Below, piece by piece: positions 33,793 through 42,487 of a stretch of 64,000 bases of DNA. Below the pieces are notes generated by a model, which was not told the DNA's origin, made no database searches, and saw nothing but the letters and a program-made list of their open reading frames with translations. The position numbers were made by a program, and so were the translations under genes. Source of the DNA: Nocardioides terrigena (lineage in GTDB: Bacteria > Actinomycetota > Actinomycetes > Propionibacteriales > Nocardioidaceae); NCBI RefSeq assembly GCF_003047265.1, contig NZ_PZYY01000002.1, positions 248,001-312,000 of the forward strand, read 5' to 3'. Each line of letters begins with the position of its first letter. The first letter of the stretch is position 1.

Positions 33793-35078
33793 GGTGGTCG
33801 GACTGAGTCGTCAGACTCAACGCTCGGGTTCCGCCCTTCGGAACTGCCTTGGCACTCTCCTGCGGGCTGGCCGAGGTGCTGTTCGAGTGACCATGGGCTT
33901 GCGGCAAGGATGCCCGCTACTCCGAGACCGAACCCGGTGGCCACGAGCAGCCATAGTGGGGCGGTCCACGTGCCGGTGGCGTCGTGGAGGAGGCCGACGC
34001 CGAACGGCCCGACCGCGGCGAACACGAACCCGATTCCTTGGACGAAGCTGGACAGCGCCGCAGTGCTGGCAGGGCTCTCGGTGCGCCGTGCGAGCATCGA
34101 CATCGTCCAGGCGAAGCTTCCGGCCCCGAAGCCGATGAGGGCCGACCACAGCCACGTCGCCGTGGTCGGTGACCACAGCAGCCCGAGCCATCCCACGCCG
34201 GTGGTGGTGGCGAACAGGGCGATCGCGCCCCGGTCACCCAGGAGACGGGTGAGCGCTGCCAGCGACAGCATGGTGGGGATGCCGACCCCGGTGAGGACAG
34301 CGAACGCGCCGGCGGCCTCGGCAGAGGTCAGGCCGGCGTCGCGAAGGATTGCGGGATACCAGCCCAGCTGCGCGTAGGCCTGCGCCGAGACCAGGCCGAA
34401 GCACGTCACGAGCGGCCACACGGCTCCGACACGCGCGATCTGTCGCACAGTGAGGTCGCTGCCCGGTGGGGCGACCTTCCGGTCGTGAGCGACGAGCGGA
34501 AGCCACACCACGATCGTCACGCCGAGCAGGACCGCGACGCCGGCGAGCGCTGCGCGCCAGCCCCATACCGACTCGGTCCAGCCGCCTTGGAGGGCGCCGA
34601 GGGTGGAACCGCCGATGATGGCGGCACCGAAGATCGAGCTCACCAGCGCAATCCGGTCCGGGAAGTGCGCCTTGGCAACTGCGGGGACCAGGACGTTTCC
34701 CGCTGCGATGGCAGCCAGGACCACCAGGGTGCTGACGAGCAGCATGGCTCCAGACGGTGCAAGGGAGCGGGCCAGAACGCCGACGGTCATGACGGCCAGC
34801 ACGACGACGGCGGCGCGGTGCAGACCGAACCTGCCCAGCCGTGGTCCCAGCCAGAGCCCCACTACCGCGAAGCACAGCACGGGCAGTGCGGTGAGCAAGC
34901 TCGTCACCGGTGCCGAGAGGGACAGGTTGCGTTGGGCTTCGGGCAGCACGACGGCAAGACTGCTGATGGGCGAACGGAGGGCGAGGGCCAAGCCAAGGAC
35001 CGCAACGACCGGGAGTACGGCGAGCCTTCGGTGGGTGGACACGGGCGAGTGTGCGGTCAGGGACCGCGGTCGAGGCAA
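33780..35078 (-). CDS. MFS transporter, CynX/NimT type
   Basis: About 432 residues from a TTG at 35078; a GTG at 35042 is an alternative. Twelve membrane segments are evident, starting AVLPVVAVLGLALALRSPIS, and the family feature 'LRSP' after TM1 is present. CynX/NimT relatives export or import small anions and drugs. The cytosolic tail is acidic and Ser/Pro-rich. It lies between iclR and mhpD in one transcript and may handle an aromatic acid or a pathway intermediate, in addition to the MHS carrier. Confidence 0.8.
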   Translation of the reverse strand: MPRPRSLTAHSPVSTHRRLAVLPVVAVLGLALALRSPISSLAVVLPEAQRNLSLSAPVTSLLTALPVLCFAVVGLWLGPRLGRFGLHRAAVVVLAVMTVGVLARSLAPSGAMLLVSTLVVLAAIAAGNVLVPAVAKAHFPDRIALVSSIFGAAIIGGSTLGALQGGWTESVWGWRAALAGVAVLLGVTIVVWLPLVAHDRKVAPPGSDLTVRQIARVGAVWPLVTCFGLVSAQAYAQLGWYPAILRDAGLTSAEAAGAFAVLTGVGIPTMLSLAALTRLLGDRGAIALFATTTGVGWLGLLWSPTTATWLWSALIGFGAGSFAWTMSMLARRTESPASTAALSSFVQGIGFVFAAVGPFGVGLLHDATGTWTAPLWLLVATGFGLGVAGILAASPWSLEQHLGQPAGECQGSSEGRNPSVESDDSVRPPCVT

Positions 35079-35104
35079 TCCTTCGGTTCCGCTGAACCGA
35101 ACCC

Positions 35105-35929
35105 TCAGCCCAGTCGAGCTCGACGAGCCAGCGTCGCTGCGACGCCGGCCGCTGCGGCGTGAACGGCGCTGGCGTGGCGGGCGGGCTGGAAGCGCCCGAC
35201 CGGTCCGGTGACGCTGATACCGGCCAACGGCTCGTCGTCGACACCGAGGACGGGTGCGGCCACGCAGGTGATGCCGACGGCAGACTCCTCGTACTCGAAC
35301 GCGACGCCACGTTCGACGATCTCGTCCAGCTGGCGGCGCAGCACCGTCCGGTTCACGACGGTGCGCGGTGAGCAGCGGCGCAGCCGACCAGCGAGGACTT
35401 CTTCCTGGACCGCCGCTGGTGACCAGGCCAGGAGTGCCTTGCCGATGGCGGTGGCGTGCATCGGCATCCGGCCCCCCAGGCGGGAGGGCGCGTCGGCTTG
35501 GCGGTGGCCCCCCATCTTGGCGACGTAGACGACCTCGTGCCCTTCACGGACGCCCAGGTGGACCGTCTCATGGGTGCGTTCGTAGAGGTCCTCGAGGAAC
35601 GGTGTGGCGACCTCGAGCAGGGTCCGTTCGACCGAGGCCCGCATGCCCAGCTCGAACACCAGTCTGGACAGCCGGTAGCCGTCCGGGGTCTTCTCCAGCA
35701 GGCGGGCCCCCACGAGGTCGCCGAGGAGACGGTGCAGGGTCGCCTTGGACAGGCCGGTGCGACTGCGGAGCTCGGTGAACCCGAGCTGGGTCTCCTCGAC
35801 GGTGAAGGCGAGCAGGACCTGCATGGTCTTACCCAGCACCGATGGAGGCACAGTCGGAGGCTCGGGCTGGGGAGCCGATGTGGGGACGACGGGTGCGGCC
35901 GGGCTCGGCTCGGAGCGGGGCTCGGGCAT
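35105..35929 (-). CDS. IclR family transcriptional regulator
   Basis: 274 residues from ATG 35929 (MPEPRSEPSP), 13 bp after the GntR stop. A Pro-rich N-terminal tail (about 35 residues) precedes the winged helix (LGFTELRSRTGLSKATLHRL) and the effector domain (HLGVREGHEVVYVAKMGGH, ATAIGKALLAWSP, ITCVAAPVLGVDDEPLAGIS). IclR proteins control many aromatic-acid operons in actinobacteria, including phenylpropionate clusters. It is a candidate activator of the operon. Confidence 0.9.
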   Translation of the reverse strand: MPEPRSEPSPAAPVVPTSAPQPEPPTVPPSVLGKTMQVLLAFTVEETQLGFTELRSRTGLSKATLHRLLGDLVGARLLEKTPDGYRLSRLVFELGMRASVERTLLEVATPFLEDLYERTHETVHLGVREGHEVVYVAKMGGHRQADAPSRLGGRMPMHATAIGKALLAWSPAAVQEEVLAGRLRRCSPRTVVNRTVLRRQLDEIVERGVAFEYEESAVGITCVAAPVLGVDDEPLAGISVTGPVGRFQPARHASAVHAAAAGVAATLARRARLG

Positions 35930-35942
35930 GGTCGGGCTCGGT

Positions 35943-36632
35943 CTAGGCGGGCTCGTCGAGGTCGTCGCGGAACAGCGCGACGGTCTCGACGATGTGCGAC
36001 TGCATGGCCACGCGGGCAACCTCGCTGTTGCGCGAGCGGATGGCGCTGCGGATGACGTCGTGGTCGTGGTTGCGGTGGGTGACGGCGTCGGAGAGGTGCT
36101 GGGCTCCGCCGATGGTGTTGATGAAGAAGTCGCTCATGTCCCACATGCGTTCGCTGAGCTCTGCCATCACCCGGCTGTGGGCCATGTGGTGGATGACGAG
36201 GTGGAACTCGCGATTGAGGAAGCGGTAGCCGCGGGAGCGGGCGGTGGTGTCTGTGCTGTGCTCGAGGTCGGCGATGCGCTGCCAGGTGGCGTCGAGCTCG
36301 TCGAGCTGCGCATCGGTGCGTCGAAGAGCGGCGGCAGCAGCGATCTCGCCCTCGAACCTGCCGAATAGGTTGAAGAAGTCGAGGATCTCCTGGGACGTGT
36401 AGCGCGCCACCCGGCAGCCGCTCTGCGGGACGATCTGCACGATGCCGATGGCCTCGAGGCGGCGCATGGCGTCCATGACGGGCTGCTTGCTCACCCCGAA
36501 CTCGGCCTTGACCTCCTCGATGGAGATGCGGGACCCGGCCGGGTACTGGCCGCTGAGGAGACGCTCCTTGAGCTCGTCGAGGACGACGGTTCCCAAACGC
36601 TGACCTGTGCGGCGCACGGGCTGCTCGATCAC
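35943..36632 (-). CDS. GntR family regulator, FCD (FadR-like) type
   Basis: 229 residues from ATG 36632 behind AAGGAG. The winged helix is SRISIEEVKAEFGVSKQPVM with LEAIGIVQIVPQSGCRVARY. The FCD ligand domain has the metal-binding residues expected (Asp/His in FHLVIHHMAHSRVM and HRNHDHDVIRS). Such proteins usually repress and are released by a carboxylate ligand. It is a candidate for the CCAACTAG operators at 42.2-42.4 kb. Confidence 0.9.
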   Translation of the reverse strand: MIEQPVRRTGQRLGTVVLDELKERLLSGQYPAGSRISIEEVKAEFGVSKQPVMDAMRRLEAIGIVQIVPQSGCRVARYTSQEILDFFNLFGRFEGEIAAAAALRRTDAQLDELDATWQRIADLEHSTDTTARSRGYRFLNREFHLVIHHMAHSRVMAELSERMWDMSDFFINTIGGAQHLSDAVTHRNHDHDVIRSAIRSRNSEVARVAMQSHIVETVALFRDDLDEPA

Positions 36633-36729
36633 GTTGACTCCTTCGTTCTCTCGACGACTCTCACTCTAGGCGTAGGTCGCGACACTCTTGCGGACCTGAC
36701 CAGTCAACCGCCCGCCTGCTGGGTGGTTC

Positions 36730-36759
36730 CGCGACCCGGCCAGTGCTGGCCGGGTCGCG
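36730..36759 (-). terminator. Hairpin after the MHS transporter gene
   Basis: Perfect 14-bp stem CGCGACCCGGCCAG / CTGGCCGGGTCGCG with loop TG. It lies between the MHS gene end and the GntR start, so the regulator genes probably have their own promoter. Confidence 0.75.
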
Positions 36760-36783
36760 GGTCTCGGGGCTGATGGCCAGTGG

Positions 36784-38157
36784 TCAAGTGCGCCGGGCGC
36801 CTGCCGGCGTGCCTGCGGGGGTCGCCTGGGTGGCGACGCTGTCGTGGGTGACGACGCCGGCGTTCTCGGGCTTGCCGAGCTTTCCGGGCAGCAGCAGCAC
36901 CGAGACCACCGAGATGGCTGCCACGACCAGCAGGTACACCACGACGGGAACGCTGGAGCCGTACTTGGCGTACAAGGCGGTGGCGATCAGGGGCGCGAAC
37001 GCGGAGCCGAGGATCTGCGAGAGCGTGTACCCGACTGACGCTCCCGAGTAGCGGACCTCGGGGGTGAACACCATGCTGAACAGCGACCCGGTCACGCCTC
37101 CGGCCGGAGCCATGGCGATGCCGAACACCATGATGATGGCGATGCTGAAGTTCAGTGCAGAGCCGGTGTTGATGAGCGCGAACGCCGGCACGATGGAGAG
37201 CAGCATGAGGACGGCACCGAGCAGGTAGGTGGTCTTGCGACCCCACTTGTCGCCCAGCGCACCGAACACCGCGTAGAGGACGACCGCGACCACGGAGGCG
37301 AGGAACACCCCCAGCAGCACCGACGGGCGCTCGATGCCGACCACGTTGGTGCCGTACCCGACGAGGTAGCTCATCGTGATGTAGGCGAAGACGCCCTGAG
37401 AGAGGTAGGTGCCGGCGACGAGGAGGATCTCCTTCGGGTGACGGCGGATCGCCTCGGCGACGGGCAGCTTCACACGGGCGCTGTTCTCGCGGACCTTCTC
37501 GAACTCCGGGCTCTCGGCGATGGTGAGGCGGATGAAGAGGCCGACCACGACCAGGACGGCGGAGAACAGGAACGGCAGACGCCAACCCCACGCCAGGAAC
37601 GCATCCGGGGCGAGCTGGGAGGCGAAGTAGAACGCGATGGTGGCCAGGCCGACACCGGCCGGGGCGCCCATCTGCGGGAACGCGCCGTAGAAGCCGCGCT
37701 TGCCCTCAGGGGCGTGCTCGACGGCCATCAGGGTGGCGCCGCCCCACTCACCGCCGACGGCGAAGCCCTGCACCAGGCGCAGGACCGTCAGCAGGATGGG
37801 GGCGAGGATGCCGATGGTCGCGTAGGTGGGCATCAGGCCCATCAGCACGGTGGCGGCACCCATGGTGACGAGCGAGATGACCAGCATCTTCTTGCGGCCC
37901 ACGCGGTCGCCGAAGTGGCCGAACACGACGCCGCCGACCGGGCGGGCGAGGAACCCGACACCGAAGGTGGCGAACGACAGCAGGGTGCCGACCAGCGGGG
38001 TGGAGTTGGGGAAGAAGACCTCGGGGAAGACGAGGGCGGCGGCGGTGCCGTAGATGAAGAAGTCGTAGTACTCGACCGTGGTGCCGATGAAGGAGGCGGA
38101 GGCCACCTTGGCCGGGGAGGTTGGCCGCGTGGGCGCAGCAGTGCTGGTGCTGGTCAT
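36784..38157 (-). CDS. MHS-family aromatic acid transporter
   Basis: 457 residues from ATG 38157 behind AAGGA. Twelve-segment MFS of the metabolite:H+ symporter group: IGTTVEYYDFFIYGTAAALV at the N-terminus, the loop motif GHFGDRVGRKKM, and RLVQGFAVGGEWGGATLMAV in TM4-5. These proton-coupled carriers import carboxylates such as benzoate, shikimate or phenylpropionates. The position between the dioxygenase and the regulators points to uptake of the pathway substrate. Confidence 0.9.
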   Translation of the reverse strand: MTSTSTAAPTRPTSPAKVASASFIGTTVEYYDFFIYGTAAALVFPEVFFPNSTPLVGTLLSFATFGVGFLARPVGGVVFGHFGDRVGRKKMLVISLVTMGAATVLMGLMPTYATIGILAPILLTVLRLVQGFAVGGEWGGATLMAVEHAPEGKRGFYGAFPQMGAPAGVGLATIAFYFASQLAPDAFLAWGWRLPFLFSAVLVVVGLFIRLTIAESPEFEKVRENSARVKLPVAEAIRRHPKEILLVAGTYLSQGVFAYITMSYLVGYGTNVVGIERPSVLLGVFLASVVAVVLYAVFGALGDKWGRKTTYLLGAVLMLLSIVPAFALINTGSALNFSIAIIMVFGIAMAPAGGVTGSLFSMVFTPEVRYSGASVGYTLSQILGSAFAPLIATALYAKYGSSVPVVVYLLVVAAISVVSVLLLPGKLGKPENAGVVTHDSVATQATPAGTPAGARRT

Positions 38158-38289
38158 GTGGGTTCCTTGGATGGGCGGCACGACAATGCGTCGTCCGGGT
38201 TGGGTGTGGTGGTGGTCGTTGGACCGGTCGTGCGTGCAGCGGAGTGCTCTCCGTGGTGGTTGGTGGGTGTGAGCTGAGGCGTCGGTGGC

Positions 38290-39231
38290 TCAGTCGTGGG
38301 TGACGGTGGTCATGGCGAAGCCGGCGATGAGCTCGCGGATGGGTCGGTAGTAGCTGTGCTGGACGGTGTAGGCGCCGGCGGCGGCCATGGCGGCGTAGCC
38401 GGCTATCCAGGTGCGGACTTCATGGGAGGAGTTGCCGGCGATGCGGGTCATCTCGTCGGGGTCGAATGCGTCGACCGGGGTGAGGTCGCCGGAGGCGAGG
38501 ATGCGGAGCAGCTCGCGGTCCCACTCCGGCGCGAGGTCCTGGATGTCGGCGGTCCCGGCGGCGAAGTCGCGGGCGGCGTCGATGACGCGCTGCTGTCGGG
38601 CCTCGCGGGCGTCGGGCGGCAGCGGCTGGTTCTCGCCCATCAGCATGGCTCGCTGCGGCGGGGTCGCGGTCGCCAGCCGCGGCACCGGCGGGTCGTGGGA
38701 CAGGCCGCCCGACGAGATGAGCAGCACCTTCTCGTCCCACGTGGCCAGGTGCCGGCCCATGGCCTCGCCGAGCTCGCGGACCCGCTTCACCGGGGTGAAG
38801 GGCGGGGCGACCGAGTTGATGAAGATCGGGATGAACGGCTTGGCGGTGATGTCGCCGTACACGATCTCCATCGGCTGGACGGTGCCGTGGTCGACCTCCA
38901 TCTCCAGCGAGACGGACAGGTCGATCCCGGCCGCGATGACGGCCTCGGCAAGGCTGCGGGCCTTGTCCTCGGGCACGTCGAGTCGGCCGGCCTGGCTGCC
39001 GTAGTCGCCGATGCTGGTGGCGGCGTAGCCGACGCAGTACGGGGGCATCAGGTTGTAGAAGAAGCCGTTGTAGTGGTCCGGGGCGAGGTTGACGACGATG
39101 TCGGGGTCGTAGTCGTGGACGAAGTCCTTGGCCGCAGCGAACGTCTGGTCGAGCTCAGCGGTCACGTCGGCGTCGAGGTCAGCGAACTCCAGCAGCGGGC
39201 TGTGGCTCATGGCCAGCAGGGCGAGGGTCAC
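38290..39231 (-). CDS. mhpB: 3-carboxyethylcatechol 2,3-dioxygenase (LigB-type)
   Basis: 313 residues from GTG 39231, overlapping the mhpC stop (GTGA). Close to E. coli MhpB (314 residues) throughout: MSHSPLLEF, APDHYNGFFYNLMPPYCVG, SSGGLSHDPPVPRLA, NSSHEVRTWIAGYAAM, YYRPIRELIAGF. The iron site uses the His residues in MSHSP and APDHYNGFFY. The class III extradiol enzyme opens 2,3-dihydroxyphenylpropionate (or the cinnamate analogue) meta to the hydroxyls. Confidence 0.94.
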   Translation of the reverse strand: MTLALLAMSHSPLLEFADLDADVTAELDQTFAAAKDFVHDYDPDIVVNLAPDHYNGFFYNLMPPYCVGYAATSIGDYGSQAGRLDVPEDKARSLAEAVIAAGIDLSVSLEMEVDHGTVQPMEIVYGDITAKPFIPIFINSVAPPFTPVKRVRELGEAMGRHLATWDEKVLLISSGGLSHDPPVPRLATATPPQRAMLMGENQPLPPDAREARQQRVIDAARDFAAGTADIQDLAPEWDRELLRILASGDLTPVDAFDPDEMTRIAGNSSHEVRTWIAGYAAMAAAGAYTVQHSYYRPIRELIAGFAMTTVTHD

Positions 39232-40169
39232 GACGCGGCCTCCTCGCTCCTGTTGGAGGGGTGGTCGGCGGCGTTGACGTGGCCGAGGAGGTGGTCGATG
39301 TGGATGCGGTTGAACATGTCCGGCTTCTCGTACTGCGGCCAGTGGCCGGCCTCTTCGATGACCTCGAGGTAGCCGTTCGGGATGAGGGAGGCGATGCGAC
39401 GGCCCTCGCCGACGGGACCGGAGGGGTCCTTGGTGGTCCACACGACCATCGCCTCGGCCTGGATGGAGCGCAGGTCGTCATCCGAGATCATGTTTCGCTT
39501 GCGGGTCTCGAGGTCCTGCAGGGCCATGTTCATCTCGCACGCCTTGAGCCAGTCGGGCTGTTCGAAGATGGCTTGGCGGGTGCGGATGAGGTCGTCGGTG
39601 ACCATGGTCGGGTCGGCCATCAGCCACTCCAGGCGGGCCTTGACGCGCTCCCACGACGGGTCCTTCGCCGCCTCCATGGAGAGCGTGTAGAGCCGCTCCA
39701 TGACCTGCGGGTTGGCCATCGTGCCGCCCATCGTGTTGAGCACGATGCGGTCCACGCGGTCGGGGTGGTCGGCGGCGTAACGGGCGGTCACCCACCCGCC
39801 GAGGGACTCACCGGAGAAGTGGGCCTTCTCCGCGCCGAGGGTGTCCAAGACGTGGGTGACCTGGTCCACGTAGTGCTTGATCTCCAGCGCGTGGTCGGGC
39901 TTGGTGGAGTAGCCGTGGCCGATGAAGTCGATTGCCCACACCGAGAAGTGCTCGGCGTGTGCGGCGAGGTTGCGGACGTACGCCTCGGCGTGACCGGTGA
40001 TGCCGTGCAGGAACAGCAGGACGGGCTTGGACTCGTCGCCGGCATGCAGGTAGCGGGTGCGGTACGGGCCGGCCTGCAGGAAGCCCTGGGAGAACTCGAC
40101 CTGGTTCAGGTCATTCCAGACGCTCGTGTAGGGACGACCGGACTGGTGGCCGGACTGCTGGGAAGACAT
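39228..40169 (-). CDS. mhpC: 2-hydroxy-6-oxonona-2,4-dienedioate hydrolase
   Basis: 313 residues from ATG 40169. Alpha/beta hydrolase with oxyanion segment LFLHGITGHAEAYV, nucleophile Ser in FSGESLGGWV, Asp in VVWTTKDPSGP and His in EEAGHWPQYE. It cleaves the C-C bond of the ring-fission product to give 2-hydroxypenta-2,4-dienoate and succinate (or fumarate). The N-terminal 20 residues are Gln/Ser-rich and longer than in E. coli MhpC. Confidence 0.92.
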   Translation of the reverse strand: MSSQQSGHQSGRPYTSVWNDLNQVEFSQGFLQAGPYRTRYLHAGDESKPVLLFLHGITGHAEAYVRNLAAHAEHFSVWAIDFIGHGYSTKPDHALEIKHYVDQVTHVLDTLGAEKAHFSGESLGGWVTARYAADHPDRVDRIVLNTMGGTMANPQVMERLYTLSMEAAKDPSWERVKARLEWLMADPTMVTDDLIRTRQAIFEQPDWLKACEMNMALQDLETRKRNMISDDDLRSIQAEAMVVWTTKDPSGPVGEGRRIASLIPNGYLEVIEEAGHWPQYEKPDMFNRIHIDHLLGHVNAADHPSNRSEEAAS

Positions 40170-40200
40170 GCGGTGCTCCTAGTTTCTGGCGGTCTGCTGG

Positions 40201-42132
40201 TCAGGAACCCGAGCCGGTGGCCGGGGTGTGCGCGGGGACAGTGATGTCGACCGGACGGGTCGAGTACTGCTGACGGTCGCCGGCACCGGCGGTGCCGTCG
40301 TGGCGGTTGGGGCGGTCGAGGACGGCGCACAGGGCGTCCTCGAGCAGGGTGGCGGCCTCGTCGATGTCCCAGACCTCGGCGTTGTGTCGCCAAGCGATGT
40401 ACCCGTCGGGGCGGACCAGGAGAGCTCCGGCTTCGGGAATCTCGCGGATCTGCTGCCATTGCCCGTAGGGGTCGGCGGCGCCGGGTCGTCCGATGATGAC
40501 GGTCTTGAGGAAGGGCAGCTCGAGCTTGTCGGCAGCGTCGGCCCAAGCGGCGCCGGCGAGTCCGGTGAGGAGGGTCATCTGACCCTTGCCGGTGACATCC
40601 AGGGTGGAGGTGCGGCGGCCGTCGGTGCCGACAAGCCAAGCGTGCGGGAGCTTGGCGCCCGGTCGGGTGGTGGCCTGCAGGTACAGCTCCGGGTGGCGGG
40701 ACCACTCCTCCTCACCGAGGGTGGGGTCGGGCTGGACGGCGGCCGAGGTGTAGCGCTGGTTGAGCTCGACGCCGTGGGCGTTGAACTCGGTGTTCTTCAG
40801 CTCCAGCGCCTCGTAGAGCCGTTCGCGCAGCGCGACGCCTTCGGGCGTGGGGGCCTTGAGCTTGGACAGACCGGCGGTGACCGGGTCGGCGTCGTCGTGG
40901 TCGAACCACTCCCTCAGGCCGGCGTAGTCCTTCCGGGACTGGTTGGCACGGGCCACGATCTGCTTCCCGATCGGTACCCGCTCGTCCGAGTACGAATCGA
41001 GCAGACCGGGGCCGGCGTATCCCTTGACCGCGAATGCGATCTTCCAGGCCAGGTTGAACGCGTCCTGCATGGATGTGTTCGAGCCGAGGCCGCTCGACGG
41101 CGGGTGCCGGTGCACGGCGTCACCGCCGCAGAACACCCGACCTTCGGAGTAGCGGGTGGCGTGCTGCTGGTTCACGTACCACAGGGATTTGGTGAGGATC
41201 TCTGGTTCGAGGTTCGGGTCGCCGACCAGGGTGCGGATCTGGTTGATGACCTTCTCGTCCGACAGGTCCGGCTCGCCGGCGGCCATGTCGAAGCCCCAGC
41301 CGGCGATCCACTCCTCCCACGGCCGGATGGCGCGCAGCAGGCCCATGCCGATCTCGCCGAACCCGGCGTGCGAGTTGAAGATCCAGTACAGGATGCTCGG
41401 GCGGTGCTCGACGTACTGGGTCAGGTTCGCCTTGAAACGGATGTAGGCGGTGCCGGCCCGCGCGAGCTCGCCCTCCAGCGGCAGGCCCAACTGCTCCACG
41501 ATGCGGGAGCGGGCGCCGTCGAACCCGAGGAGGTAGCGGGCACGCTGGGTGAACACGTCGCCGGTACGTCCGTCGCGGAACGTGACGGTGACGCCGTGCT
41601 CGTCCTGCGCGTGGTCGAGGTACTCGGTGTTGAGGCTGAGCACTGCGCCGCGCGAGGCGGCCGCGTTCAGGAGGATGGGCTCCATCTGCGGCTGGGGTAG
41701 GTCGAGCATCGTGCACGGGCTGCCCTTGAGGTAGTCGCCGTAGCGCAGGTCGCCTGTACCCCAGGTCTGCAACCGGACGATCTCCTCGCCGGCCAGGCTG
41801 GTCGTGAACAGCGTGTCGCCCATCTGGTCCCACGGGGTGGCCTGCTGGCGCGCGGTGTCCTCGAGACCGAGGTCACGCAGCACCTCCACGGCGCGCTGGT
41901 TCGTGATGTGCGCACGCGGACCGTTGGCGACCCACGGGAACACTGTCGCGGCGTGCACCCGCACCCCGTAGGTGGCCAGCGCGGTTGCAGCCACACCGCC
42001 GGCAGGGCCGAGGCCGACGACGACGACGTCGGTGTCAAAACCGTCCTCGTCGGCGTGGAACGGCTCGAACATCGGGGCCGGGTAGCCGTCGGCTCGGACG
42101 GGCGTCTCGCTGTCGGAAACAGGTGTGCTCAT
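40201..42132 (-). CDS. FAD-dependent aromatic hydroxylase (TfdB/phenol hydroxylase-like)
   Basis: 643 residues from ATG 42132. Class A flavin monooxygenase: FAD motif VVVVGLGPAGGVAATALATY near residue 36, the DG motif in LLGFDGARSRIVEQLGLP and the GD motif GGDAVHRHPPSSGLGSNTS. The C-terminal thioredoxin-like domain is present. The body (RAHITNQRAVEVLRDLGLED, AHGVELNQRY) is closer to 2,4-dichlorophenol/phenol hydroxylases than to E. coli MhpA. It should make the catechol for MhpB from a hydroxyphenylpropionate or similar. First gene of the catabolic operon. Confidence 0.88.
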   Translation of the reverse strand: MSTPVSDSETPVRADGYPAPMFEPFHADEDGFDTDVVVVGLGPAGGVAATALATYGVRVHAATVFPWVANGPRAHITNQRAVEVLRDLGLEDTARQQATPWDQMGDTLFTTSLAGEEIVRLQTWGTGDLRYGDYLKGSPCTMLDLPQPQMEPILLNAAASRGAVLSLNTEYLDHAQDEHGVTVTFRDGRTGDVFTQRARYLLGFDGARSRIVEQLGLPLEGELARAGTAYIRFKANLTQYVEHRPSILYWIFNSHAGFGEIGMGLLRAIRPWEEWIAGWGFDMAAGEPDLSDEKVINQIRTLVGDPNLEPEILTKSLWYVNQQHATRYSEGRVFCGGDAVHRHPPSSGLGSNTSMQDAFNLAWKIAFAVKGYAGPGLLDSYSDERVPIGKQIVARANQSRKDYAGLREWFDHDDADPVTAGLSKLKAPTPEGVALRERLYEALELKNTEFNAHGVELNQRYTSAAVQPDPTLGEEEWSRHPELYLQATTRPGAKLPHAWLVGTDGRRTSTLDVTGKGQMTLLTGLAGAAWADAADKLELPFLKTVIIGRPGAADPYGQWQQIREIPEAGALLVRPDGYIAWRHNAEVWDIDEAATLLEDALCAVLDRPNRHDGTAGAGDRQQYSTRPVDITVPAHTPATGSGS

Positions 42133-42224
42133 GAGGACCTCGAGAGTCGGCAGCGCCTCGCGCTGGGTTCGTGGGAGAGACCGGTAGATCGGGCATCTCG
42201 AACGCCGAGGTGATCGGCGTCACT

Positions 42225-42260
42225 CCAACTAGCATGCTAGTTGGCTTCTCGGAAAGTCAA
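42225..42260 (-). promoter_or_regulatory. Operator 1 and -35 element of the monooxygenase promoter
   Basis: CCAACTAGCATGCTAGTTGG (42225-42244) is a perfect 20-bp palindrome. On the minus strand a TTGACT (42260-42255) precedes it, so the palindrome covers the -10 region. A repressor bound here would block the catabolic operon. A second, imperfect copy is at 42428-42447. Confidence 0.75.
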
Positions 42261-42427
42261 CCCTCGGCCTCGAATTCGTCTCTCACCAGGCAAGCTGGCA
42301 TTCGCCGCAGCGGCCTGATCTCCCCGGGCTGCGCGCCCAAAGCCCCGCGCAGAGCCGCCCTGGACGGAACCGACTTGAGCAAGATCTGCCTCGGGGGTTG
42401 TGGTGGCGGTCACACATGTGTCATCGT

Positions 42428-42447
42428 CCAACTAGAACGCTAGTAGG
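42428..42447 (+). promoter_or_regulatory. Operator 2, upstream of the isochorismatase-like gene
   Basis: CCAACTAGAACGCTAGTAGG: same half-site CCAACTAG and an inverted CTAGT-GG with one change from operator 1, 41 bp before the ATG at 42488. The same regulator likely controls both divergent operons. Confidence 0.7.
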
Positions 42448-42487
42448 TCACCATCGCTCGGGACCGATCCACGCTCAGGAGAAGCCA

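Noticed and set aside
32593..34377. Plus-strand open frame of 594 codons across mhpF/mhpD/MFS
   Set aside because: Antisense to three recognised genes and without any family motif.
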